Shown one piece after another: positions 35,113 through 46,599 of a stretch of 64,000 bases of DNA; the first letter of the stretch is position 1, and each line of letters begins with the position of its first letter. Position numbers and translations under genes: made by a program. Source of the stretch: Fasciolopsis buskii (lineage: Eukaryota > Platyhelminthes > Trematoda > Plagiorchiida > Fasciolidae); NCBI GenBank assembly GCA_008360955.1, contig LUCM01004138.1:62001-126000 (forward strand), written 5' to 3'. A model generated the notes under the pieces. It was not told the origin of the DNA. It did no database searches and saw only the letters and a program-made list of their open reading frames with translations.

Positions 35113-36690
35113 TGAAATATGAAACACAAGCAAGTAGAAGAAAAAAGGTCATTTCTTGGACTTAGTTTATCTATGAGGCCTTAAGAAAATCTCGATTTGA
35201 TCCGCATCACATAATTATACATGTATTCTTTTGTTAGTTATCACTAACTAATACAAAGCAAGATGATCAGAATTACTGGCAGAATTGTTTCCAACTGCGT
35301 ATTTCAAGTTTCAGTTTTGGACGTTTAAAGTTAAAAGTTCCAATATATTCACTAAGATTCACTTAATATATCTAATGAAAACTAGCCATGGATCGTATTA
35401 ACCGGTCTTGCAAGTGGTTTGGAAATTTCGACTTGCGTAAATGTAGCCAAAATTTAGAGCCACCATTTCACTCGAAACGGGTTAATTACCCCGTACCTGG
35501 AATAGGGAAAATGTGGCGTGTCGAATATACTAGCTGAGGGCTGAATTCGAACTTACTTCGTGACTTGGCTTGAAGAACACAGGGAAGGTAAGCAACAGAC
35601 TGAGGCTCTATTAAAGCATTCCGGAATCTGTGTTCGCTATTTAATGTGAAGTGTGAAGGACAAAACTGCCAGTCGATGTTATCCAACCAGCATATCAGCA
35701 TGTTTTTTAGGCCTCATGTCCCATTTGATCACTGATAAACGGGAGAAAACGTCTGCATGGACGACATACGTTGCGGATTTTGTCGATGAGTTTGTTGAAG
35801 AGAAATCAGCAAACAATAACAATATTCCCAGGAAGGTAATAGTTGTCTTCACCTCCGTTTATATTCATTAGAGTTCTGCAGCACAGTTTTACTAGAGGGA
35901 TTTTGTTTGACGCCTCAGATGTCTGATGTCACCTTAGAACGAATGCGCCTAAATGATTATAGTTTCTGATACATTCCGAACTCAGCTCTAACAGTAGAGA
36001 ATCGCATTAGAAATCATTGCATTAGAAACTTGAATGATAACATCTCCAAATTCTATGCTTAATTTTTTCCAAACCTCAAGCGGATGTGACTAGACATAAA
36101 CAGTGATATTTTGCTCTTTACTCGAACCGGAAGCCAATCCAAAAAGATCAGAAGCGATGAAACAAGAGAAAATCAATAAAATGACACGTGTCACTTAAGT
36201 TAACGGGAAAAATATTGTCCAGAAGTAATAACCTCGTGACATTTTCATCAGATCCTCTGTGCACTGTGCGCATTCACTGAAAATTCTCACTCAAATTGCA
36301 GTTGATGTCCTGAATGGAATTGTAAGATAATCAATCGTAGGCTGAGGTTCCAACACATTATTTCGAAAGCATTCATAAGAGTTCGGCATATTCATTTAAA
36401 TTCCACCTCTTCTTTGTAATCGGAAATATCTACCTCAAGTGATCGGCTACTTTGTCTCTATGGGAGTCATTTTTTGTGGAAACGACTACATGCAGTTTCT
36501 GAAATTATGCATCAATGTATCCGTAAATGTTAGTCACGTGCCATAAATTCACGCATGTGAGCATCCTCAAGAAGCGAGTTTCTTGCAACTAATCATGGTA
36601 TTGTATTAGCTAACACCACAAACATAATTCATAAGCAAACTCATTTCGGCTACTTTGATAATTGTTTCTAAAGTTAAATACCTAAATACA

Positions 36691-36722
36691 TACATTTATA
36701 TATATATATATATATAAATGTA
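36691..36722. repeat. Palindromic (TA)n tract
   Basis: TACATT(TA)nAATGTA: a fully self-complementary 32-base tract with flanks that are also complementary. Related tracts at 43480 and 45800 have the same AAATGTA or AAATATA edges, suggesting a common microsatellite family. Confidence 0.85.
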
Positions 36723-37129
36723 TAATGCAAATAGGATGAACTGTCAGTGGTGAGTGAACAACACTATGTACTGTGCACGTTGTTTTCTTGTAATTTATGA
36801 AATAACCAAAAAATTGTTCCTCGTTTTGGCGCACTCTGAAAAAGGATGAGATTTTATGCGTCATTTGGCGAGCTACGTTTCAAATAAGATTCTTCCATCG
36901 ACGGACTGGTGGGCTACTCAGTGTGCAGTGGAACAAGAAGCCTTCAAGGTACGTTTATCTTCTCACCCTATGGCAGTCTTTTACTATGAAAAAGAAGTTA
37001 CCGTGTTTGCGGTTACTGGAGCCAAACCAAATATTTTCGTGGCCGAAAACTTTGTCAAATTAAGCTTTACAAATCAGAAAAATAAAAACTTCTCAAGGGA
37101 AAATAAAATAGCAGAGATAAAAGTGAATC

Positions 37130-37151
37130 ACATTTACCCCAGGGTAAATGT
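37130..37151. repeat. Short palindrome
   Basis: ACATTTACCC-CA-GGGTAAATGT: perfect 10-base arms with a 2-base centre. No neighbouring element explains it. Confidence 0.8.
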
Positions 37152-37479
37152 CACATCTGTTTACTCCACCTGATGATGTGGTTCTGTGAAAAAAGGTATG
37201 CCTCGATTTTCGGAAGAAACGGCAAGAACAGGGAATCATCCTGCGAAGTGGAACTTTACGAAACGGACCTACAGGTTTGTCATAGTTTGCATTTAAATCA
37301 GTTAAATGATTAAAGTATAATGGTCAGTCTTTGCAACCACTAACTTTAGACCAACGTGCTCTGGATTTGGCTGCTACTTCACAGAACAATTCACTCAAAA
37401 GAAAAAGAACGCAAAAAGTCGTACGACGTCAACTGCAAAGTAACAGCGTGAAGAATTCTACAGAAGAGCAAATATTTCG

Positions 37480-39080
37480 AATGGAAGAACGCCAGTACTT
37501 GTGGATCTGAGCCATTTCCATTATTGTCTTCAACCATTGCGTCTGGGGACCTTCTCGTGGACCTGCAAGGAACAATACATTAGTTAGGGCATTTATATCT
37601 TCGTCACATAATCGGCTGGCCATCTCAGCCTGTTTGATAAACAACAATGTCCTTAGAGAGCAGCATACGAGATAGTCCTTCTGTGGCTATAGATAAAGGA
37701 CATCCGAACCATTTTATTCTATTATGGCATTCAGTGATTGTTCTAAGGATTGAAACCTAGGAACCACTAGTTCAAGCTTAACCTCTGAGTTGCTCATAAA
37801 ATTCCCCTATCATGTTCTACTAGTAACAGCTGTTTTCAAACATCGAAATTCTTCACAAATCTTCTGCTGCTAATACTCATGTTTCAGCACCTTACTGCAG
37901 CGTCGACCTCATTGCTGAAGTGCATACTCACCATTTGATCAATAGCCGCATGCCCCGCTCACGACACCGAGGCCTGAAGCTCCTGAATGCGAATTAAGGT
38001 TTTCTGACCAACAGAAGATATTTCATCCGAAATACAAATAGATAGAGGTACCCAAGTAAATGGATTCGCCCAATTCACTACATACTCCTCCTGCAAGAAC
38101 AAGATAAGGCTTCGAGAAAATTCAGTTCTGCAGAATCACCGCGTACTTTAAAGCTTCGAAAAGCATAACAAGGATAGCTACACTGTAGTTCAGAAGATCG
38201 AGAAAAACCTGCTAATTATTTTAATTAGCAGGACAACATCGTCCCCTTATTTAAAGTAAGACAGCTTCTTGTCGGAGCACATATCAGTCACAGTATTCTG
38301 CCTTCAGTATAGGGCTGTCTCTATAAAAATTCCACCGATAAAGTTAAAAAGGAAGAGTGAGAGGAATTAATCCTAATGAACACCACTTCTCCTGACGAAA
38401 TCAGGTGAAACATTGTCATGGAAGCAAACTCACCTTTAGCTGCTAGCACAAAGATATGAAATATGCCTCTTCGATTTCAAATCAAGAAAGGCTTAAATCA
38501 GGGGTGTACGAAATTTGTGCCTATGTTTTAAGGTGCATTTCAAACTGAAAATTCGGTCAATGTAACCCTGATCCGGAAGGGAACCGTCTTAGTACTTCCG
38601 CATACACCTTTTGTGAGTAGCAGATATTTGGCAGAGGACAGTCCTCGCAAGGTTTGAATGTGACGCTTACCAAACTAATCCCTGTGATTTTCACCTGAGG
38701 ATCTATCATCGATTCACACCAGCCCTTGGTAATTTCTTCCCTCGTCCAGAAGTTTTGTAGAATCCCATGTTACTGATTCGGCATCGTTTTTATAGAAGGA
38801 CAAAACTGCCTTTCTGACCCAGGTACTATGTCACTTTCTAGAAAACTTATCTCCCTGACGATCCTCGTTTTTGATGGATTACTGGTGTTTAATTGCAGTT
38901 TTGTACCCGTAGGGAGAATTGTGTAATCCACTTTGGCAGTGGGTCAAATAAAATGCACCTCAAAGCAATATGCTCAAGCCGTAGCCAGCGTGAACCGGTA
39001 GCCAGTTGGGTTTCATGAACACCTCACTCACCCTTGGCTTTCGTGGACCAGTATTCTTAAGCAGTCAATAAAGATTGCCA
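37480..39080 (-). pseudogene. LINE A reverse transcriptase and tail remnant
   Basis: Starts with the linker NTGPRKPRVSEV (about 39050). The finger/palm region near 38550-38720 is poor (RRFPSGSGLH in place of AGFRSGRGC). The block LFLFNF is clear, and the two catalytic Asp codons of motif C survive at 38238-38243, preceded by a stop where YA should be. Beyond are VVNWANPFTW and SDEISSVGQK (about 38000-38080), matching the usual FTYLGS and DEISSRIGKA, and the terminal QWLKTIMEMAQ. The copy is non-functional. Confidence 0.75.
38208..38232. repeat. Perfect 11-base hairpin
   Basis: CCTGCTAATTA-TTT-TAATTAGCAGG. It lies inside the LINE A reverse transcriptase immediately after the DD motif, in the codons for LLIKIISR. 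It probably arose by chance or by template-directed mutation in the decaying copy. Confidence 0.85.
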
Positions 39081-39311
39081 ATGTTTTGGATGACTGCAGC
39101 CTCTTCCCTTTTTATGCACTTATGCATCTACGACTTTCCTGGTTATTTCTCAGGCTCTAGTTCATTCGATGTCTCAGGGATTCTCACATCTCATATAAGG
39201 AATCTGGAGTGACTAATTTGCGAGGATCTAGCCGATCACTTGAGATTTAGGTTATCAATTCTTTCTTAGGTGTTTATGTCATGAATTTCTGCTTGCTTGT
39301 TCCAGCTGAGT

Positions 39312-40190
39312 TCAGGGTTTCTTTGATCTACTACCACATGGATCATCAGCCGCAGGAGGTCTCTTCCACTTGTTGATGTGACCAAAGGTAAGGTAAAAGC
39401 AAAAGCGATCATGGCGTAAGGCATGGCCCGAGTCCACTGATTTGAACCAGCATAACCAACAACCTTTTACTAATCTACGGTGGCGCTGGCCGATAGCAAT
39501 GCGATAAATCTGAAGCCAACCCTTTGGAAGCGAAGAAAGGCGCCTGAGATGTCGTTTTACATAGCAAAAGGTAATGTTTGTCAGCAAAAGATTGCGGCTA
39601 GAACGAACTTAGACGAGACCATCACCGATATCTGTGCGGTCGGCTGGGGCAAAAAGGGGCCTTCGGTGTGCTGTTCCGTCTCCTCTGGGTAACCAAGTTG
39701 GGTGTTGAAATCAACAGCAACGACTACTACATCCGCTGAGTGCATGAATCGAAGTACATGAGATAACAGAACTATTCTTTAGTCTTAACTGCAATGGGTG
39801 GGCGCATAAACAGCTATGACAAACAAACAAAGGCGCTTCAGTCGACTGACATTGATGACTGCAGAACCGTTCAAACTAATTGCAGATGAATGAATGTTGA
39901 CTGGGATCCAGTCTAACAATGCATGCAGCGCTCGCATGCTCAGAGCGATTACAATTCCAGCCCAACTATGAATATCAGAAACGGGATCACCGTTAATGTG
40001 AATAGTGAAGCAAGGGAAAGAGGCTTCATCTGGTTTCCAAAGGCCGATCGTTTGTGTGTTTCGGAGGAGCAAAATATAAAAATTTTTAAATTTTTGAGAA
40101 GCGTCGTTGGAACAGGTTGTTTTTCCATCAGATTTATTGTGTACACCCCGAAGGCAGACATATGGAGCAAACATTTTGGTTTAAGCAATG
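39312..40190 (-). pseudogene. LINE A endonuclease domain remnant
   Basis: The best preserved part of this copy. The apurinic-type endonuclease motifs run SETH (catalytic Glu), the block IVIALSMRALHALLDWIPV, APTHCS, VDFNTQ (Asp and Asn of the active site) and finally SGHAL where SDHAL is expected. At least two frame changes and several stops interrupt it. The 129-codon ORF (39785-40174) and 91-codon ORF (39312-39587) on the minus strand are uninterrupted pieces of it. Confidence 0.8.
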
Positions 40191-40194
40191 CACT

Positions 40195-41740
40195 CAGATC
40201 ATTTCCTGCATCCACCTTAATGGTGCATTCAAAAAATTTTGTCAAGCCTCAGTTTTTCAAGGTAACTTGCAAGTTCCCTATTTCGGAAGAATCTCTTCCT
40301 TTGGGATGAATGATGGAGGTATTTGAGAATGAAACTTTGCAGCTGCCCAAGCCGCAAAAGAGAATTTTACCTAAAACCCCTAAACGGAATTTTCGACTGA
40401 AATTCTGACCTACTATATAGTGAAACAGTAACCGATTACAGAAGCCCTGAGGAGAGGCATATGTATCCCTTCCCACCCTAATGTAAGAAATAGGTCATGC
40501 TGTCCGGATTAGCCTGTACGACGATAGATACCATATGGATATTTTTCTGATGATAAATCTCATTTAGATAATGAACCGAAACAGGTAGGGAGTGAAGTCA
40601 CTGGTCAGGACAAGAAATAAAAGTTCTCAACCAACTTGCTAAAAAATCTGCGCGTTGTTTCTTATTTGTGGTCGAAAATTCGAGCTTGAATTTCAAATTC
40701 GGGGACAAATTATTCGCTTTAGCTTGAAGTAATCTATCCAACAGCTATGCTTTGTTTATATACAAATAATCTAATTCACAGAAGAAAAGAGTTTAGTCAT
40801 TTGAATCATTTACCACCCTCCTGAAATAGGAAAATAGGCAATGATTAGCTGAATAGAATTTTGCTCGTAAAATCTACTTTGTTTTCATTCTTTAAGTTTT
40901 TCCGTTTAATTTCAAAACTGAGCTGTCCGCCTACGCAAATAAAATGTCTAGTGACGTGCCCTTTGGGTTAGGTGGCGATAATCTGCTTGTATTGGAACCA
41001 AAATGAACCCTTTTTACATGAAAAATGCCTATCTATCACCCTGTTTTAAACCTATGAATAACGCAGTGATATTCGTAGTGTATAGAAGCAAAAAAATGTG
41101 TCGTGTATGGCTTATGCGGGCAGAATCGATACTGGGGCAGTCAAGCATCAAACTGCCAGCAACGGGGATTACAAAATCAGTTGGTTGCCAAAATGAATGA
41201 CGAAGGCAAATATCATCAAATGGCAAGAGTGATACCAACTAATGATCCAATAAATTAAGTCTAATGCAACTGACTAATTTTTCTGACATATTACCCTTCG
41301 ACGCCTTGCTTTCTCGCGTGCAGATATAACTTTGTTTCTGTTCCTGTGTACTGTGAGTTCAAGGAATCCGTGAACAGCTGCAAGTGGTTCTTGTACATGT
41401 GCTAATAAAGACAAAAGTGAATGACAAATGTGGCCTGCATGCCTGTGTGGGTTTGGTGAAGACCAAAAGTTGCAAACTGCGGATTTGCGAAAACTAGTGA
41501 AGCTATATTAAAAGGTGCCGTAGTTGACTAGGCATGCTACACACAAAAAATACACTTACTACTAATGAGAAATTTCCTTGCTCTGATTGAAAACTCAACA
41601 ACTCAACATTTTGGAGAATCGCATCACTATCATCCTGGCCCACCAAAAATTAAAGCAGGACTTCGCGTATCGTTGCTGCAAAAATTCTTGGCAGAAGGAA
41701 GAGGAAATTTTCTCCTAATGAATGTGAAATTGTCAAAGAA
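40195..41740. other. No gene recognised
   Basis: AT-rich sequence upstream of LINE A. Some of it may be the unrecognised 5' part of that element. ORFs of up to 75 codons without motifs. Confidence 0.45.
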
Positions 41741-41930
41741 ATAGTGAATTACATAATGTTAATAACAGCGTTTGATTGCAAAACTTGCCTTGAGAAAGAC
41801 TACCCACGGCAGTCGAAACGTTGACTCATTACATCTACCAACAACGTTGTGTTATTAACATTATATCATTCACAATTAAAACCAATACATAGCGCATCGA
41901 TTTTTCGATGCACTTCTTACATCATTCGGT
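41741..41930 (+). mobile_element. Short dispersed repeat, copy c
   Basis: Contains the full unit seen at 10788: ACTTGCCTTGAGAAAGAC, the hairpin GACTACC-CAC-GGCAGTC (one mismatch), GAAACGTTG, CATCTACCAACAACG, GTGTTATTAACATTATATC and the downstream ATCGATTTTTCGAT. Directly before it, GTGAATTACATAATGTTAAT (41744-41763) is an inverted version of the end ATTAACATTATATCATTCAC, so this copy also carries a short remnant of an opposite arm. The family may therefore have terminal inverted repeats. Confidence 0.75.
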
Positions 41931-43479
41931 GTCGAAGAAATCATGGAAATTTGATTGAACAACATATTTTACCGAAAAATTTTAATATATTTTGCTCGTT
42001 ATAGATACAAGTGAAGAATTCATTTCAGATTTGCTTTTACTTACAACAGACATGCATTCGAACTAGCAAGAGAATAAGTGGCCTGTATACCTAAAGAGAA
42101 GCATAATCACCTAATACGTTTTTATCATTACACAAGCCGTCGATTGTGGAACTCGGTGACAAGTACAATGTTTAATATCACAAAGAACGTATTATTAATG
42201 AAGTGATGAGAGAGGCTCATACTGCAGTCCATTTGACTGCAATAAACTAACACTCTGATGTGCATTGGGAATTGGTCTGTGCGAGTAGCTATGCAGAGAA
42301 TGAAGAAAATGGACAAGAAAAAAGTTATGCAAATTATTTGCGCGCAACGAGTCACTTTACGAAATTACAATAAGATCGGGAAGCAACAAACAGACGATTG
42401 TTAAGGTATAATATGGAACCTGAGTGAAAAAATATGCATAGATGCTTTGGGTTGGGAGTTGTCCTGTTCAATTTGATCCGGTAGTTCCGAGGTTCCCCGT
42501 CAATCTTTGATGACTTTGATTTGTAACACTTAACGTTGCCCAGTCTCTCTCGCTCGTCAAACGTGATCAAAATAAGCAATCACATTGGAAGAAGCACAGT
42601 CAACGCAAACAGCTAGAATGAGTTATTCTGACAACACCTTAAACACACGAAAAAACTCGTGTTCTTTTTCTACGGCAAATGAGTATCTGCACTACTCGGA
42701 ATGTAGTACGCTGATTATTACTCAAATACCTGGAAAGATCTTTGAGAACAGCTTGCTACCTTGGCTTTCAAAAAGTTGTGCAGGCTATTCTATCAATATA
42801 CAACGAGGAGTGAAATGAAAGCACATATTTGTTTTTGTCTACCACACTCCAAGTCATCATAATGACACTTAAGCTCGCGGCTTTTGTACGTGCAGAGTTC
42901 CGCCATGTATTTGACAACTTAGTAAAAACAGGGACATTGTATTTTATTGCTTATCACTATTTATGACTTCATTCAATAGTGCTCAGAATGCAAACACTAA
43001 TAAAATGTTTAGTCCCGGTCTCAGCGCAATTAGTTGGATTCCTGTCAGTGTATTTTAATAAATGTCAGTTTATCTCCTGGACGGGAATCAAAGGTGTTGA
43101 TAATCTACTTTCTACTATCTGAAACCAGTGAACTAAAAAAAATTATAAAGATGACATAAGTGCAAAATGTGTTTGCAACATTTTCGGAAAAACTTCTAAG
43201 TTTTGTAACCATGATTTGAAATGTAGGTCAATTTTCTGTGCCAGAAGGCTAGTAGGCTATGCGTAACACAACGCGGACTCATTCATTGAGGTCTTCTTCA
43301 TTCAGCGTGCATGCTAGACGCCAGTTTTATCCGGTCCCATTATCTTGACACACTGCATCTAGAGACAGCTTTTTCACTGCTGTCTACGTGGTTTAATCAC
43401 AAGTATATATGGGTCATCTTACAGACAGAATAATCGGGGTATCTTTAGGCTTATGAATGTACGCTAACTATGTGATGAA

Positions 43480-43507
43480 ATATATATATATATAAATGTA
43501 CATATAT
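43480..43507. repeat. (TA)n microsatellite
   Basis: About eight TA units followed by AATGTACATATATG, similar to the edge of the tract at 36691. Confidence 0.85.
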
Positions 43508-45796
43508 GGAATCGACCGTACATTGAAGGAAAACAGACAACTTCTTGTTGACGGCCGATATCGTCTGTCAAGCAACGAGAATGACAGTCTGGCTCCCTTA
43601 AGATTAAGCAACTTCACGAGATATTACGCAGGCATTACTTCTCGACCGAGTCATTATTCATCCTGAGTAGGTCACCAAGCCATACGTGTAACCCAACGCC
43701 ATAGTTCCTCTAAAGCTCTGTTGGTCAACCATTACCCTGATAGGGTATTATAGTGACGCAATGTAAAATCAGGTAACCTTCATATGGAAACGAGTGTATT
43801 CATTACCAAAATAACATCTCATATTTTCTGAAGCAATATCAAGTTAACTGTAACAAGCGTCACCAAGAATGATAGCATTTAAACGGTTGTCTGTTGACGT
43901 ATAAAACAACATCAGTTTTTAACCAGGTGGCCAACATTTTTCAAACGATAAAAGCGAAACGGTAAGTACTTTCCAATTGTAACGATACTTTAACTACTCA
44001 CCGACGAGAAGGCAGAGTACTTCACCTCTTGAACATGACTAATTGTTGCTTCTAAATTCCACTTTCTTATGACAGTTACTGAATCAGGTGCTGTGCATCG
44101 ATGTGAAAGACACGGACCAATCGGCTACGTCGGTCGTACTAGTGGGGAAAGTGTACGGTTAGTCTGTCTGTCTGTTGCATCGCTCGCCTGTCTATCGTTT
44201 CGTCTCCCTTATACTTCATTCGTGGGACAAAACGAGGATACGGTTTACGCGTTACACTCCAAATGCGTATGGACTGCAAAAACATGGTGTGGTTAACAAG
44301 GTAGACGAATTAGGCATTATAGATTAAGACGACAAAGACATTTACGCCCCGATAAAGATTAAAAGTTCCAGCGATGCGTTTTTAGAACACGTAATGGAGA
44401 AAACGATTTTCTTTTAACTACGTTTTCAGTTCATTTCACAGTTATTTTACGAAATATGAACGAGAAAGCCAAAGCAATAGGAAATCCATCCTAGTTGCAT
44501 AAAGGTTCTTCGTTTATTCCCTTTTGAGGTCTTCCGAGCTGCTGATGCCGATGATTAGAAAAGATAATTTCCTGCACTTGCCAATGATCGAGTCTTTCAT
44601 TGGAATATTTCCTAAAGGACTAAAATGTCACCGAGTTTGTCATGCGAATCCTAGGTAAATCGCAACAATCTGTCGGTATCATATACCTCGAAACCGTGAG
44701 TCAGTTGTTTGGGCTATAACGACTTCGCTTTCCTGTAAACGAGCCTGTGGCTTTCATCGCAGTGTTTTGTGAAAATAAAGTTGCTATCTTCAGTCAGAAA
44801 TTCCATTCCATTCTGAAATGTCAAATTAACCCACGGTTGTCCACCCGCGGGTATGTTGCCCACATTGCTTGACTATTACCACTTTGAGACCTGACAGGTT
44901 GTCAAGTAGGCAAAATACTCAACTAATTTCCATAAAAGCGAAATACCGAACTAGACGGTGTATGGTATATCCTTGGATCGCTAACAGCTGAGCTGCTAAC
45001 AGGTTGGTTTGTAGATTTGGCGGAAGTGACTACGAGCTCACTGAATGAGCAAAGATGAACAAAAATCGACAGTGTCAATGGGTGCGCTGGGTTGTGTCGC
45101 TGCACGCTTACGTCGCGCATGTAAACTGGGCAGTCTTGTGCGATATCTTTCGGGCGTTGGCCGTACTGGGAGCTCGGAAATTGTTAACTCACTTAGATGA
45201 GCCGGTCAAAGTTGCTTGATTTGCAATCTTGGTCAACGGGTCCAGAGGTGATGTGGTCGTGCATCTAACTCTGCTTCTTTGCGAAATACGCGCTTCATGG
45301 ATCCTTACGAATAACGTTAGAAGTCTTGCAAATTCAGCTTTAACACACGCGACAACTTTTTGTGAGATATCTGACTGGAGTTAATAGTAAGGTGCGCTTG
45401 ATGAAATTGGAACAAAAGCATTTTCCCCGTTCATTCTTCCCTCATTTTTCTCCGTACTATCAGATTTCTGGTAGCAGCCTACTTCTGACAGGAATTCTTT
45501 TACTTAAGTGCTGCATATATCACTTCATATTTTAACTGCGAATTATGTCATAGTAATTCGCAGCCATGTCAGAACAGTTCGACAACTACCCAGAAAGCTG
45601 TCTCTATCCTGGATCTTTTATTTGTAAATTTAATAACAAAGAGCAAGCGTGCATATGGATGATCAGTGCGATTTGCATTAAACAGACCCAAATGTGCCCA
45701 AGTAAGATGGGTTCCTTTTCAGTCAAAAGGCAGTTCCACAAAATTTTGATGCAATCCTGATAGAGTTCGGCAGTAATTCCAGAATAATGCGAAAAA

Positions 45797-45820
45797 TTAT
45801 ATAAATATATATATAAATAT
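45797..45820. repeat. (TA)n microsatellite
   Basis: Interrupted TA run with AAATATATA units. Simple-sequence repeat. Confidence 0.8.
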
Positions 45821-45999
45821 AGGCATATATGTACATAATGTGCCAGCCTGAAAACAATCATGGTGCCAGTGCAGCAATATGTAAATGGAACTACACAGAA
45901 GGGTAACAAACAAGAGGGGAAAATAATAAACCATAATTAACCAATTGACATTTGGTGTTTGCACCGTACTTATTTTGTGATTTTTTGGTTGTTTTTGGA

Positions 46000-46571
46000 T
46001 CATTTTAGGGGGAATGAGCTCTGCACACAGGTGGCACAGCACCCACGCAAATGGCATCGCTTCTGAACCATATATCTTAGCGTCTTCAAACAACAACAAC
46101 CCTCATCTGTTGGACCCCAACCAGGAGAGCGGGAGACACCATCGAGGCCGAAGTCGAAGCTAGTTTCTTCATACCTCTATGCCAAGTCCTAGCCTGAACG
46201 CCACATCGCCTCTTCCAGCATTTCCCAGCACGTACAAAAGGAGCACGAAAAGGTAGACGATGGACAGACATGCGCAATACGTGTCCAAGCCACCGAAGGC
46301 TATGGAGAGTGATTATCTTAGTCAGAGGGGGACTGTTAGCACCCAAAACAAGACGACACACCTCATCACAGCCCACTCGATTTTCCAACCAGACATGAAT
46401 AATGTTTCGAAGACATCGGTGGTCGAAAACAAAAAGTCGCCGAACAACCTCAACCTGGATAAGCCAAGTCTTGCAACCATACATTAGAACACTACTGACT
46501 GTGGCACTGTACACCTTCCCCCTGGAGGAAAGCCGGATGCCATGGCAGCGCCACAAGTGTCGAAAGTTCAC
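46000..46571 (-). pseudogene. LINE B C-terminal tail
   Basis: A 161-codon open piece beginning LRHLW-like (NFRHLWRCHGIRLSSRGK) and continuing VYSATVSSVLMYGCKTW, FDHRCLRNI, VGCDEVCRLVLG and LRWLGHVLRMSVHRLPFRA. This region is typical of the post-RT tail of RTE-like flatworm elements. In another frame it runs on past a GTT run at 46088-46100 to CLKTLRYMVQKRCHLRG and a stop at 46000-46002. Confidence 0.85.
46088..46100 (-). repeat. (GTT)4 run inside LINE B tail
   Basis: Four GTT units on the minus strand. In one frame they read VVVV before a stop; in the frame that continues the element tail they read Cys codons, so the run lies inside former coding sequence rather than at the element end. Confidence 0.7.
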
Positions 46572-46599
46572 AAAACCTGCTCTGACTTTCGAAATTTGT

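Larger units (their letters stand above)
35170..37475. other. No firm gene; possible intron or 5' flank
   Basis: Lies upstream of the minus-strand gene. One exon-like stretch at about 35557-35630 (minus) ends at CACGAA/GTAAGTT, a good donor, but its phase does not match the acceptor at 35093. A perfect (TA)n palindrome is at 36691-36722 and another short palindrome at 37130-37151. The 105-codon plus ORF at 36856-37173 is of chance length. Confidence 0.4.
37480..40190 (-). mobile_element. RTE-like LINE relic A (endonuclease-RT, decayed)
   Basis: Second LINE copy, on the minus strand, with domain order from high to low coordinate. Endonuclease start with SETHKRSAF (about 40040-40065); GIVIALSMRALHALLDWIPV (near 39950-39890); LCLFVIAVYAPTHCS (about 39785-39830); VDFNTQLGY (39689-39715); SGHALRH (39417-39437). 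Then the linker/RT start with NTGPRKPRVSEV (about 39030-39065), the SLFLFNF block (about 38350), RT motif C as GDDVVLL (about 38225-38245) and the tail with RIKWFG and GPREGPQTQWLKTIMEM (about 37515-37570). It is broken by stops and frameshifts throughout. Intact orthologous elements encode one polypeptide combining target nicking and reverse transcription. This copy has lost the SDH active site (now SGH), so it cannot nick DNA. Splice-like signals inside it are coincidental. Confidence 0.85.
41935..45995. other. No gene recognised; (TA)n tracts
   Basis: Short ORFs only. (TA)n tracts at 43480-43507 and 45797-45820. The stretch 44660-45300 is somewhat GC-richer, without a motif I can name. Confidence 0.4.

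Noticed and set aside
34198..35165. Plus-strand ORFs of 64-96 codons
   Set aside because: They are antisense to the 490-codon coding frame or extend just past its start.
35545..35650. Minus-strand segment ending in CGAA/GTAAGTT as an upstream exon of the 490-codon gene
   Set aside because: The donor leaves phase 1, which would put a stop shortly after joining at 35092. Kept only as a note.
37500..37640. Protein-like frame MASRLCDEDINALTNV... taken at first for a gene exon in phase with the above
   Set aside because: GPREGPQTQWLKTIMEM matches the conserved end of RTE-like elements, also seen in copies B and C.
37935..38093. Minus-strand segment bounded by GTTCTTGCAG and ATG/GTGAGT that looked like a host exon
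   Set aside because: Its frame reads as the FTYLGS...DEISS part of the LINE A tail and is followed by other LINE A tail motifs, so the splice-like ends are chance.
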